From positions 186,001 to 250,000 of the forward strand of contig NZ_JAGMTU010000006.1 of NCBI RefSeq assembly GCF_023703415.1: a DNA stretch of 64,000 nucleotides. Reading direction: 5' to 3'. Both the position numbers and the translations under genes were made by a program. The number at the start of each line of letters is the position of its first letter. Position 1 is the stretch's first letter. Positions 1 through 8,065 of this stretch are shown here, piece after piece. The notes below the pieces were generated by a model, which did no database searches, was not told where the DNA came from, and saw only the letters and a list, made by a program, of their open reading frames with translations. This stretch comes from Microbacterium sp. USTB-Y. GTDB taxonomy: Bacteria; Actinomycetota; Actinomycetes; Actinomycetales; Microbacteriaceae.

Positions 1-464
1 CATCGGGCGGCTTGGACGCCCCGGCCGATGACGAGATCGCCCGTGCGGACGCCGAGGACCTCGCCCGTCTGCGGGCCGTCTTCGAACGGAGCGAGTGGGC
101 GCAGCTGCAGCCGATCGCGGTCGAGACCGAGATCGACTTCGCGCTCCCGGTGGGCGAGGGGGAGCCGCCGCGCATCGTCATCTGCAAGCTCGACGCGGTC
201 TATCGTCGTGCGGATCGCGGGGGGCGGATCGAGATCGTCGACTGGAAGACGGGGCGACCGCCGGCCACTGCGGCGGAGCGCGAGGAGCGCATGCTGCAGC
301 TCGCGCTGTATCGGCTCGCGTACCACCGCCGCTACGGCGTGCCGCTCGAGGAGATCGACGTCGCGCTGTTCTACGTCGCCGACGACCTCGTGCTCCGCGG
401 CGACACGGTCTACTCGGAGGAGGCGCTGGTCCAGCGCTGGAACGCGGCGCGCGCCGCACGGTGA
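1..464 (+). CDS. C-terminal end of an AdnB/RecB-type ATP-dependent helicase-nuclease (partial)
   Basis: Only the last ~154 codons are present; the gene enters from the left edge. What is visible is a PD-(D/E)XK nuclease domain of the RecB/Cas4 kind: an Asp in KLDAV, then IVDWKTGRP carrying the catalytic Asp and Lys, then the QLALYRLAY helix typical of RecB nucleases. In actinobacteria such a domain ends the UvrD-like subunits of the AdnAB complex, which resects double-strand breaks. Family and position beside uvrD2 and nudC fit AdnB, but AdnA or another helicase-nuclease cannot be excluded without the helicase part. The last 55 bases overlap the 3' end of the convergent gene on the other strand. 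Confidence 0.85.
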   Translation, partial: SGGLDAPADDEIARADAEDLARLRAVFERSEWAQLQPIAVETEIDFALPVGEGEPPRIVICKLDAVYRRADRGGRIEIVDWKTGRPPATAAEREERMLQLALYRLAYHRRYGVPLEEIDVALFYVADDLVLRGDTVYSEEALVQRWNAARAAR

Positions 465-1846
465 GCGTCGGCGACGTCCGCTTCCGAGCCGGCGATCCCG
501 CCCTCGCTGGGCAGCAGCGTGCCGGAGCGGGCCGGACGGTCGTCCTCGTCGCCCCGGGAGTCGCGGTCGTCGCGGACCTCGGCGGACGGGCGCAGGTCGC
601 TGAGGTCCTCGGTGGCGTTCGGATCCAGATCCTCGAGCGCGCCGGTCGCGGTGAGATCCTGCGCGTCCCGGTCGGCGGCGTCGTCGGTGGCCGCGTCCGC
701 GGAGTCCCGGTGCTCGTCCGCCGCCGCGGCGGAGTCGCGCTCGGACGACAGCCCCCGCGGACCGAACGCGGACGTGTCGTCCATCGTGATCCCCACGAAG
801 GCGCTGGCATCGTAGGCGTCGGTCTGCATGGAGGTGTCGACGCGTGTGGCCCCCGTCGCCGGAACACGGTCCAGCGCCGACATCGCCTCGTCGACCCCCG
901 CCCCCGCGCTCGCCCGGGGGGCGAGGTCGTCGTGGATCCCGTCCGCCAGGGCATCGAGCAGTTGCGCGGCATCGTCGACGACGTCGGGGCGGTGGGTGTC
1001 GTGGCCGTGCAGCAGCCAGCGCGCCAGCTCGAGCTCGGCGAGCAGGCGGGCGCGGATGCCGAGGCCGGCGTCGGGGGCGCGCAGCGTCGCGGACGCGTAC
1101 GCGTCCAGCACGTCGTCGCGGGCGTCCGCGGCCATGGTGAGCCAGGCGAGGTCGACGGCGGGGTCGCCGATCGCGAGCGCGTGCCAGCCGAGCACCCCCG
1201 TGACGCGCGGACCGCGTTCGTCGTCATCGGCGAAGAGGAACGATTCCGCATGCGCGCCGCCGAGGGTGACCGCGGACTCGAACCGCCACAGGTCGTCGGC
1301 GTCGACCGCCTCGCGCCAGCGCACGGTGAGCCGCGCCGAGACGCGTCCGGTGGCCGCAGCGCGGTCGATGAGCACGCGGACGTCGTCGCGGGCGTCCGCG
1401 GGGGTGCGCTCGGCGAGGCCCGCCCCGCGCACCACGGAGGCCGGCAGCGCATGCACGCCGGCGATGGCCTTGCCGATCGCCACCGCGGCGCCGGGACCCG
1501 GCGGCACGTCGGCGGCGTCGATCTGGAAGCCGGGGAGCAGCGTGGTGACGAGGGCGCGGGCGTCGCCGACCCGGCCGTCGCCCAGGTGCTCCGGCGCGTC
1601 GAAGCGCAGCATCGAGCGGGCGCCGGGGGTCAGCGCGCGCAGCGCCAGACTCTCCCGGGCGAGTTCGGAGGCGGTCTCGTCATCGTTCGAGGCGCGGATC
1701 GCGACCTCCGTGCCGTCCGCGAGGGTCGCCACGGCGGAGTCGAAACGGGCGTCGCCGTCCGATGACAGGGCGCGGACGCCGACGACATCGGCTCCGGGCA
1801 CCGCCGCCGTGACCGCCGCGGCTAGAGTGAAGGGTGAGCGAGCCAT
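410..1846 (-). CDS. APH-fold phosphotransferase-like protein lacking catalytic residues (probable pseudokinase)
   Basis: This is a 478-residue protein starting at ATG 1846. Residues 1-300 follow the aminoglycoside/macrolide phosphotransferase fold: an N-lobe with VAIRASNDDETASELARE, then a C-lobe ending in IGDPAVDLAWL (226-236). The core motifs are degenerate. The family's HGDxxxxN catalytic loop reads GGAHAESF (196-203), so His, Asp and Asn are gone, and the metal-binding Asp of the DW motif is Gly220. Residues from about 310 on are acidic and probably disordered. I infer a non-catalytic kinase-fold protein. The gene is divergent from nudC, and its last 55 bases overlap the helicase-nuclease gene. 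Automatic annotation would probably call it a phosphotransferase; substrate and partner are unknown. Confidence 0.8.
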   Translation of the reverse strand: MARSPFTLAAAVTAAVPGADVVGVRALSSDGDARFDSAVATLADGTEVAIRASNDDETASELARESLALRALTPGARSMLRFDAPEHLGDGRVGDARALVTTLLPGFQIDAADVPPGPGAAVAIGKAIAGVHALPASVVRGAGLAERTPADARDDVRVLIDRAAATGRVSARLTVRWREAVDADDLWRFESAVTLGGAHAESFLFADDDERGPRVTGVLGWHALAIGDPAVDLAWLTMAADARDDVLDAYASATLRAPDAGLGIRARLLAELELARWLLHGHDTHRPDVVDDAAQLLDALADGIHDDLAPRASAGAGVDEAMSALDRVPATGATRVDTSMQTDAYDASAFVGITMDDTSAFGPRGLSSERDSAAAADEHRDSADAATDDAADRDAQDLTATGALEDLDPNATEDLSDLRPSAEVRDDRDSRGDEDDRPARSGTLLPSEGGIAGSEADVADAHRAARAAFQRWTSASSE

Positions 1847-1908
1847 GTCACCAGGGTAGGTCGAGCCTCGTCCGCACAGGGCCCGCCACGCCTGTGAGAA
1901 GGGGAGTC

Positions 1909-2853
1909 GTGACCGTGCCGGAGACCGTCCCCGAACCATCCGCCGTCGGCGTGGCGCCTCTCGCCGACGCCGCCTCCGAGGGCGCATCGCTCGACCGCGC
2001 GGCGGAGTGGCGCGACGATCCGCAGACGCTGCCGCGCCTGCGCGCCGATCCCCGCACCCGGGTCCTGGTGGTGCGCGAGCGCCGGGTGCCCCTGGGCGAC
2101 GGCCTCATCCTGGTGCCGGCCGACGACGCCGTGCTGGCCCGCACCCGCGAGTGGGCGCTGCTGGGCCGCAGGCCGGACGGCAGCGGGCTGCTGCTCGCGC
2201 TGCAGGAGCCGGAGGACGACACCGACGCCGATGGATCCTGGGCTCCGCGCTGGAGCGATCTGCGCGAGGCGCTTCCCCTCGTCGACGCGGCCGACGGCGA
2301 GCTGGTCGTCGCGGCGATCGCCCTGGCCGGCTGGCTGCGCGACGCGGGCTTCTGCCCCGCGTGCGGCAGCCCGGCCGAGCTGCGGCAGAGCGGCTGGTCC
2401 CGGCACTGCGGGTCCTGCGGACGCGAGCACTTCCCCCGCACCGACCCGGCCGTCATCGTCGCCGTGCAGAGCGCCGACGGCGAGCGGCTCCTGCTCGGGG
2501 CCAACGCGCAGTGGAAGGGCCGCTTCTACTCCTGCTTCGCCGGCTTCGTCGAGGCGGGGGAGGCGCTGGAGACCACCGTGCACCGCGAGCTGTTCGAAGA
2601 GGCGGGGGTGCGCGTGCGCGATGTGACGTACTTCTCGTCGCAGCCGTGGCCGTTCCCGCGCTCGCTCATGGTGGGGTTCCACGCGACGGCCGTTGACGAC
2701 GCCGAGGTGCACGGCGACGGCGAGGAGATCGTCGACGTGCGCTGGCTGAGCCGCGCCGAGATCGGATCCGCCCTCGCCGGAGACGGGCCCGTGGGGCTTC
2801 CGGGCGAGGCGTCCATCGCCCATCGCCTCATCGTCGACTGGTATCGGCGGTGA
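1909..2853 (+). CDS. nudC: NAD(+)/NADH diphosphatase
   Basis: NudC hydrolyses NAD(H) to NMN(H) and AMP and also removes NAD caps from RNA. The 314-residue product has the family layout: an N-terminal domain, a four-Cys zinc ribbon (CPAC 149-152, CGSC 167-170), a complete Nudix box from Gly212 to Val234 with the REL-x-EE core, and the diagnostic SQPWPFP motif (244-250). GTG 1909 is preferred because GGGGAG lies just upstream; the frame is open further upstream without a better site. The stop overlaps the uvrD2 start by four bases, so translation is probably coupled. Cytoplasmic. Confidence 0.95.
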   Translation: MTVPETVPEPSAVGVAPLADAASEGASLDRAAEWRDDPQTLPRLRADPRTRVLVVRERRVPLGDGLILVPADDAVLARTREWALLGRRPDGSGLLLALQEPEDDTDADGSWAPRWSDLREALPLVDAADGELVVAAIALAGWLRDAGFCPACGSPAELRQSGWSRHCGSCGREHFPRTDPAVIVAVQSADGERLLLGANAQWKGRFYSCFAGFVEAGEALETTVHRELFEEAGVRVRDVTYFSSQPWPFPRSLMVGFHATAVDDAEVHGDGEEIVDVRWLSRAEIGSALAGDGPVGLPGEASIAHRLIVDWYRR

Positions 2854-4595
2854 GCGCGCTCGACGGACTCGACGAACGCCAGAGGGAGGCCGCATCGGTG
2901 CTGCGCGGACCGGTGGCGGTCCTCGCGGGGGCAGGGACCGGCAAGACGCGCGTGATCACGCATCGCATCGCGCACGGCGTGGAGACCGGCGCGTACTCCC
3001 CGGCACGGGTGATGGCGGTGACGTTCACCGCGAAGGCGGCCGGTGAGCTGCGGGGTCGCCTCCGCGGCCTCGGGGTGCAGGGCGTCTCCGCCCGTACCTT
3101 CCACGCGGCGGCGCTCGCGCAGCTCGGCTTCTTCTGGCCGCAGCTGGCCGGTGCCCCGGCCCCGGCGATCGTCGACAACAAGGTCCGCCTGCTCGCGCAG
3201 GCCGCCGACATGCTGCGGCTGCGGCCGGACACAGCGACGCTGCGGGACCTGGCGTCCGCGATCGAGTGGCGCAAGGTCTCGATGCTCTCGATCGAGGAGG
3301 CGGCCGCCCGCGGCCGATCGATCGGCCGGCTGGATCCCGGTCAGGTCGCCGATCTCTCCCGCGCCTACGAGACCCTCAAGGACGACCGGCATCAGCTCGA
3401 CTTCGAGGACGTGCTCCTCGCCTGCGCCGGCATGCTGGAGGCCGAACCGCGGGTGGCGGCGGCCGTGCACGAGCAGTACCGGCACTTCACGGTGGACGAG
3501 TACCAGGACGTCTCGCCGCTGCAGCACCGTCTGCTGGAGCTGTGGCTCGGCGATCGGGGCGACCTCTGCGTCGTGGGCGATGCGTCCCAGACCATCTACT
3601 CGTTCGCCGGCGCCGATCAGGGCTACCTCCTCGACTTCGCCCGGCGGCACGCGGATGCCACGGTCGTGCGGCTGGAGACCAACTACCGTTCCGCCGAGGG
3701 AGTGCTGCACGTCGCGAACGCTCTGATGAAGGGGCGCCCCGGAGCCCTCGAGCTCGTCCCTGCGGTACAGTCGGCCGCGTCGCAGGCCGGGGCGCCCGCG
3801 GAACGCGCGGTGGCGGAGACCGCGGTGGTCGTCGCGTTCGACGACGACGCGGACGAGGCCCGCGGGGTCGCGGCCGCGATCGCCGGCCGCATCGCGTCCG
3901 GCGTGCCGCCCGAGGAGATCGCGGTGCTCTACCGGGCGCATTCGCAGTCCGCGGCGCTGCTGCAGGCGCTCGCCGCCGCCGGCGTGGCCGCTACCGTGCT
4001 CGGCGGCAAGCGCTTCTTCGACCTGCCGGAGGTGCGCCAGGCCGTGCAGGCCCTGCGGGCGGCCGCCGTGGCCCCGCAGCAGCACTCCTTCCTCGACGCG
4101 GTGCGGGATGTGCTGCGCGGTCTCGGGTACAGCGACGACCCTCCCGAGGCCGGCGGAGCCCTGCGCGACGCCTGGGAGGCGCGACGCGCGGTGCTGCGTC
4201 TCGCCGAGGACGCGCCGGTCGGCACCACGATGCGCGATTTCGCCGATGACCTCTTCGCGCGGGCCAAGGACCAGCACGAACCCGTGCTGCGCACCGTGAC
4301 CCTGTCCACGCTGCATGCGGCGAAGGGTCTCGAGTGGCCCGAGGTGTATCTGGTGGGGTGCTCGGAGGGGCTCCTGCCGATCTCGTACGCGAGCGGGTTC
4401 GAGGCGATCGACGAGGAGCGGCGCCTCGCGTACGTCGGCGTCACGCGGGCCGCGCGAGCGCTGACGCTGACCTGGTCGCGCGACGTGGATCGGGCAGGGC
4501 GGCGTCCCTCGCGCTTCCTCGCGGAGATCGGCAGAGGCAGTCTGCGTGAAATTCCGCCGTCTGCGATGATCGGGTCCCGTCGCGGCGGATCCTGA
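2850..4595 (+). CDS. uvrD2: UvrD/PcrA-family ATP-dependent DNA helicase (UvrD2 type)
   Basis: This is a superfamily 1 3'-5' DNA helicase of 581 residues. A Q-motif-like DGLDERQREAA leads into Walker A AGAGTGKT (26-33); the Walker B box is DEYQD (216-220); motif III-like GDASQTIYSFAGA and later LHAAKGLEWPEV and YVGVTRA follow. Mycobacterial UvrD2 is longer and carries a C-terminal HRDC domain and a tetracysteine motif; neither is visible here, so this is a short form. It starts with GTG overlapping the nudC stop. Its last 155 bases run antisense to the end of the next gene. It probably acts in DNA repair with the helicase-nuclease at the left edge. Confidence 0.92.
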   Translation: MSALDGLDERQREAASVLRGPVAVLAGAGTGKTRVITHRIAHGVETGAYSPARVMAVTFTAKAAGELRGRLRGLGVQGVSARTFHAAALAQLGFFWPQLAGAPAPAIVDNKVRLLAQAADMLRLRPDTATLRDLASAIEWRKVSMLSIEEAAARGRSIGRLDPGQVADLSRAYETLKDDRHQLDFEDVLLACAGMLEAEPRVAAAVHEQYRHFTVDEYQDVSPLQHRLLELWLGDRGDLCVVGDASQTIYSFAGADQGYLLDFARRHADATVVRLETNYRSAEGVLHVANALMKGRPGALELVPAVQSAASQAGAPAERAVAETAVVVAFDDDADEARGVAAAIAGRIASGVPPEEIAVLYRAHSQSAALLQALAAAGVAATVLGGKRFFDLPEVRQAVQALRAAAVAPQQHSFLDAVRDVLRGLGYSDDPPEAGGALRDAWEARRAVLRLAEDAPVGTTMRDFADDLFARAKDQHEPVLRTVTLSTLHAAKGLEWPEVYLVGCSEGLLPISYASGFEAIDEERRLAYVGVTRAARALTLTWSRDVDRAGRRPSRFLAEIGRGSLREIPPSAMIGSRRGGS

Positions 4596-5277
4596 TCCGC
4601 CGGCCGGATCCGTCCCGCTCCGACTCGGCTCGCACGGCGAGGAGGTCCGCCGCCGCGTCCGCGGCCGCGGCGACGGCACGCAACGGCACCCGTCCCGGAT
4701 CGCGCTCCAGCAGTTGCACGTGCAGGGCCGCCCAGGCGGGGTCCCGCGCGCGATCGTGGCCGTCGCGGCAGGAGAGACACGGCGTGCTCCCCGGCACCAC
4801 CAGGGGGCCGACCGTGGATCCTCCGGCGTCGATGGCGACCGGGAGATGAGGGCGGTCGTCGGCGAGGAGACCGATCGCATCCCGCGCCGCCACCGCACCG
4901 TGGCGCACCACCACGGTGACGGCGTCGCGGGCGTCGGTGACGTCGACGCCCGCGTCCGCGAGCGCCTCCTCCAGCCGCAGCGCTGTGCGCACGCCGACCG
5001 CGGCGGCGTCGAGGCGCACGAGGGAGCGGGGGAGATCGCCGACGAGAGCCGGACCGAGCAGGGCGCGGAGCCGGCGTGCCGCGGGGAGCGGCGCGCCGAG
5101 GCCGTGGGCGACCACTTCGAACGCGCGCTCGTCGATCCCGTGCGTCAGCTTCTGCAGCATCCGCGGGATCCATGGTCCGTCCACGGACAGCGTCAGAGCG
5201 GCGTCGGCGCCGAGCTGCACGCAGTCGGCATCGCGCCACAGCACGGGCAGCGCGGGGTCGAGTCGGATCGTGGGCAT
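4441..5277 (-). CDS. Stand-alone TOMM cyclodehydratase/leader-binding-like protein
   Basis: This 278-residue protein resembles the actinobacterial family annotated as TOMM precursor leader-peptide-binding or bacteriocin cyclodehydratase-like. An N-terminal winged-helix-like part (residues 1-110) is followed by a ThiF/YcaO-partner-like domain. The probable zinc site pairs CLSC (167-170, followed by RDGHDR and DPAW, characteristic of the family) with HADCLC (244-249). No YcaO protein, precursor peptide or dehydrogenase is nearby, so a bacteriocin role is unlikely. The homologue is, from memory, found beside uvrD2 in mycobacteria, which suggests a housekeeping task. The ~30 residues after the second Cys pair overlap uvrD2 and look unconserved. 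ATG 5277 is chosen; GGGG sits close to it. Confidence 0.75.
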   Translation of the reverse strand: MPTIRLDPALPVLWRDADCVQLGADAALTLSVDGPWIPRMLQKLTHGIDERAFEVVAHGLGAPLPAARRLRALLGPALVGDLPRSLVRLDAAAVGVRTALRLEEALADAGVDVTDARDAVTVVVRHGAVAARDAIGLLADDRPHLPVAIDAGGSTVGPLVVPGSTPCLSCRDGHDRARDPAWAALHVQLLERDPGRVPLRAVAAAADAAADLLAVRAESERDGSGRRIRIRRDGTRSSQTAEFHADCLCRSPRGSARDAALPDPRRATRSASALARPA

Positions 5278-5341
5278 GCCCCGATCATGACCGCATCGCC
5301 GCCGCGGCCGGATCCCGTTCCGGAATCGGTGGAGAACTCGC

Positions 5342-6742
5342 TCAGACCGGCTTCTCGCCGGATCCGCCGTCCGGGCCGTCCGACGCCGGTGCGTCCGGTG
5401 CGGGGTCGTCGCCGGGGGCATCGGGGCCGCCGAAGTCGTCGCCCCGGAGCAGGCGCTCCAGCGCCTCGTCCATCTCGTCCTGCACCGGCTGCTCGCCCCG
5501 GGCGCGCGCCTGCAGGCGCGCCACCAGTGCGGCGGGGTCGTCGATGTCCGAGGCGTCCGGCATCAGATCGGGGTAGTCCCAGAGGGCGTCGCGGGCCTCC
5601 ACACCCACCGCGTCGGTGACCGCGCGCCACATCGCCGCGGCCTCGCGCAGCCGGCGGGGACGGATCTTCAGCCCGACCAGCGCGCCGAGAGCGTCTTCGG
5701 CCGGACCGCCTGCCGCGCGGCGCCGCCGGGCGGCCTCCGCGATGCGGACGCTGTCGGGCAGGCGGGACGTCGCCTGCGTGGTGACCACGTCGACCCAGCC
5801 GTCGATCGTGGCGATGAGGTTCTCCAGGCGCTCCAGCGCCTCGCGCTGCACCTCGGAGAGCTCGGGCAGGAGCGCGCCGCCCTCGATCGCCTCGCGCAGC
5901 TCCTCCGGGTTGGACGGGTCCAGGCGCCCCGCCACGTCCTCGAGCTTGGCGACGTCGACGGTCACGCCCTTCGCGAACTCGGTGATCTGGGTCATCACGT
6001 GCAGGTGCAGCCAGCGCGCGTGCCGGTAGAGGCGGGCGTAGGCGATCTCCCGGGCCGCGAGGTACAGCGCGATCTGGTCCTCGGGGATCTCCAGGCCCTC
6101 GCCGAACGCCGACAGGTTCTGCGGGATGACGGCCGCGGTGCCCGCGGGCAGGACCGGGATCCCGACGTCGCCGCCCGAGACCACCTCGAGCGACAGGTTG
6201 CCGAGCACCTGGCCGAACTGCATCGCGAACACCGAGCTGCCGATGCCGCGCATGAGACGGCCCGCGCCCTGCACGGCGCCCTGCATCTCCTCCGGGGTCT
6301 GCCCCTCGAGCGCGCTCATCAGCGCGTCGGCGATGCTCGTGGACACCGGGGCCGCGACCTCCTTCCACACCGGCATGGTCTGCTCGACCCACTCGCCGCG
6401 GGTGAGCGCGCGCGGAGGCGAGCCCAGCTCGGAGATCGTGGTCGCCTCGCCGACCCACAGGTCCGCGAGGGCGAACGCGTCGGCGATCGACGACCGCGCT
6501 CCGGAGTCGATGCCCAGTCCGTCGCGGTTGGCGATGTGCAGCGCCTGGCGCAGCGCGGTCTCCCAGGGGTCGACGCTCATCGCGTGCTGCATCTGCTGCA
6601 TCAGCTGCTGCATCATGGCGGGGTCGATGTTCAGCCCCTCCATGCCCTGCAGGGCGCTCAGATCGAGGCCCTCCGCCGATCCGCCGAGCATGCGGCGCAG
6701 CATCTCCATGAAGTCGTCGGGGTTCGGGTCGTTGTCAGCCAT
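5342..6742 (-). CDS. DUF2342/Zincin_2 family protein with degenerate metal site
   Basis: This 466-residue protein belongs to the actinobacterial family annotated as zinc-dependent metalloprotease or F420-biosynthesis-associated. A Met/Gln-rich N-terminus (residues 1-55) precedes conserved segments such as VFAMQFGQVLGNLSLEV and LPDSVRIAEA, and the tail is acidic and Pro/Asp-rich. Where zincins carry HExxH the sequence reads REIAY (231-235): Glu is kept but both His are replaced, so catalysis is doubtful. It is divergent from the PDZ-Lon membrane protease and shares a strand with the TOMM-like gene, an arrangement seen in other actinobacteria. ATG 6742 follows an AGAGGG ribosome-binding site. 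Confidence 0.8.
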   Translation of the reverse strand: MADNDPNPDDFMEMLRRMLGGSAEGLDLSALQGMEGLNIDPAMMQQLMQQMQHAMSVDPWETALRQALHIANRDGLGIDSGARSSIADAFALADLWVGEATTISELGSPPRALTRGEWVEQTMPVWKEVAAPVSTSIADALMSALEGQTPEEMQGAVQGAGRLMRGIGSSVFAMQFGQVLGNLSLEVVSGGDVGIPVLPAGTAAVIPQNLSAFGEGLEIPEDQIALYLAAREIAYARLYRHARWLHLHVMTQITEFAKGVTVDVAKLEDVAGRLDPSNPEELREAIEGGALLPELSEVQREALERLENLIATIDGWVDVVTTQATSRLPDSVRIAEAARRRRAAGGPAEDALGALVGLKIRPRRLREAAAMWRAVTDAVGVEARDALWDYPDLMPDASDIDDPAALVARLQARARGEQPVQDEMDEALERLLRGDDFGGPDAPGDDPAPDAPASDGPDGGSGEKPV

Positions 6743-6875
6743 GGGGAGCCCTCTCAGCACGTGTATAGCCCGTGCTGACTACGCTAGTTGCACCACCAGT
6801 GGGAGTGCCCCGAACCGGGCCGCCCCGCTGTACGCCGCTCGCGAACGAGCATCCACGACCCCGGGGGGAGACACA

Positions 6876-7976
6876 GTGACGAGCACGCGCTCCAGCCGCG
6901 CAGGTCGGATCGGTCTCATCGCGTTCATCGCCTCGCTCGCGGCGCTGCTGGTGCTCACGTTCCTTCCGCTCCCGTACGTGATCGAGCAGCCGGGGCCGGT
7001 CTTCAACACGCTGGGCGAGGTGAAGGACGCCCAGGGCAAGAGCGTGCCGCTGATCTCCGTGAGCGGCGCCGAGACGCACCCGACCAAGGGCGCACTCGAC
7101 CTCACCACCGTCCAGGTGGTCGGCAACAGGGAGGCGCCGCCGAGCTGGATGCAGATCGTGCTGGCCTGGTTCGACTCGTCCAAGGCGGTCGTCCCGGTGG
7201 ACGCGGTGTTCCCGCAGGGCGTCACCACGACCCAGCGCGATCAGGCGAACCAGCTGATGATGGTCGACTCGCAGCAGGAGGCGACGGCCGCGGCCCTGCG
7301 CGAGCTGGGCTACACGGTCCCGGTGACGATCCAGGTGGCCTCGGTCACCGATGACGGCGCGGCGCACGGCATTCTCCAGAAGGACGACACGGTCGTGGCC
7401 GTGAACGGCGCCAACCCCGCCGACTCCGACGCGATGCGCGCCGAGATCCAGGACGCGAAGGGATCCCCGGTCACGCTCACGATCGAGCGCGACGGACAGC
7501 GCCAGGACGTCTCGGTCACCCCGCGGGAGCAGACCGTCGACGGTACGAGCCGCTGGCTGCTCGGGATCACCCTGCAGCAGGAGTACAGCTTCCCGGTCGA
7601 CGTGAAGCTGCAGCTCGACAACGTGGGCGGGCCGAGCGCCGGCATGATGTTCGCGCTCGGGATCATCGACACCCTGACCCCCGGTGCGCTCAACGGCGGG
7701 AAGCAGGTGGCGGGCACCGGCACCATCACCGCCGACGGCACGGTCGGTCCCATCGGCGGCATCAGGCAGAAGCTCTACGGCGCCCGCTCCGCGGGGGCGA
7801 CCTACTTCCTCGCCCCGGGATCCAACTGCGACGAGGTCTACGGGCACATCCCCTCGGGTCTCACGGTCGTGCGCACCGACAGCCTGAGCCAGTCGCTGGA
7901 TGCGCTGAAGGTCATCGCCGACGGCGGGGACGTCGCGAAGCTCCCCGCCTGCACCGCCGCCGACGTCAAGAAGTAG
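6876..7976 (+). CDS. Membrane-anchored PDZ and Lon-type (S16) serine protease
   Basis: The 366-residue product has one N-terminal membrane helix (residues 12-32) and then an extracytoplasmic body. A PDZ domain spans roughly 145-218 (GILQKDDTVVAVNG). The C-terminal Lon-type protease domain contains the catalytic Ser254 in GGPSAGMMF and Lys299 in GGIRQKLYGARSAGA. This is the YlbL/Rv3194c family; such proteases are thought to handle membrane or secreted proteins. The GTG start has a strong purine-rich GGGGGGAG six bases upstream. It is followed after 89 bases by the UPF0182 gene, its usual neighbour in actinobacteria. Confidence 0.92.
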   Translation: MTSTRSSRAGRIGLIAFIASLAALLVLTFLPLPYVIEQPGPVFNTLGEVKDAQGKSVPLISVSGAETHPTKGALDLTTVQVVGNREAPPSWMQIVLAWFDSSKAVVPVDAVFPQGVTTTQRDQANQLMMVDSQQEATAAALRELGYTVPVTIQVASVTDDGAAHGILQKDDTVVAVNGANPADSDAMRAEIQDAKGSPVTLTIERDGQRQDVSVTPREQTVDGTSRWLLGITLQQEYSFPVDVKLQLDNVGGPSAGMMFALGIIDTLTPGALNGGKQVAGTGTITADGTVGPIGGIRQKLYGARSAGATYFLAPGSNCDEVYGHIPSGLTVVRTDSLSQSLDALKVIADGGDVAKLPACTAADVKK

Positions 7977-8065
7977 CCGCCGCAGGCGGGGGTGCGTTCG
8001 CGACGGGCGAAGCCGGCCGCGGCTGCGCTCAGGACGACGGGAATCCGCCGACCTAGGATGGAACG

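Noticed and set aside
4441..5277. A bacteriocin gene cluster around the cyclodehydratase-like gene
   Set aside because: No precursor peptide, YcaO, dehydrogenase or dedicated exporter occurs within 10 kb; neighbours are repair and envelope genes.
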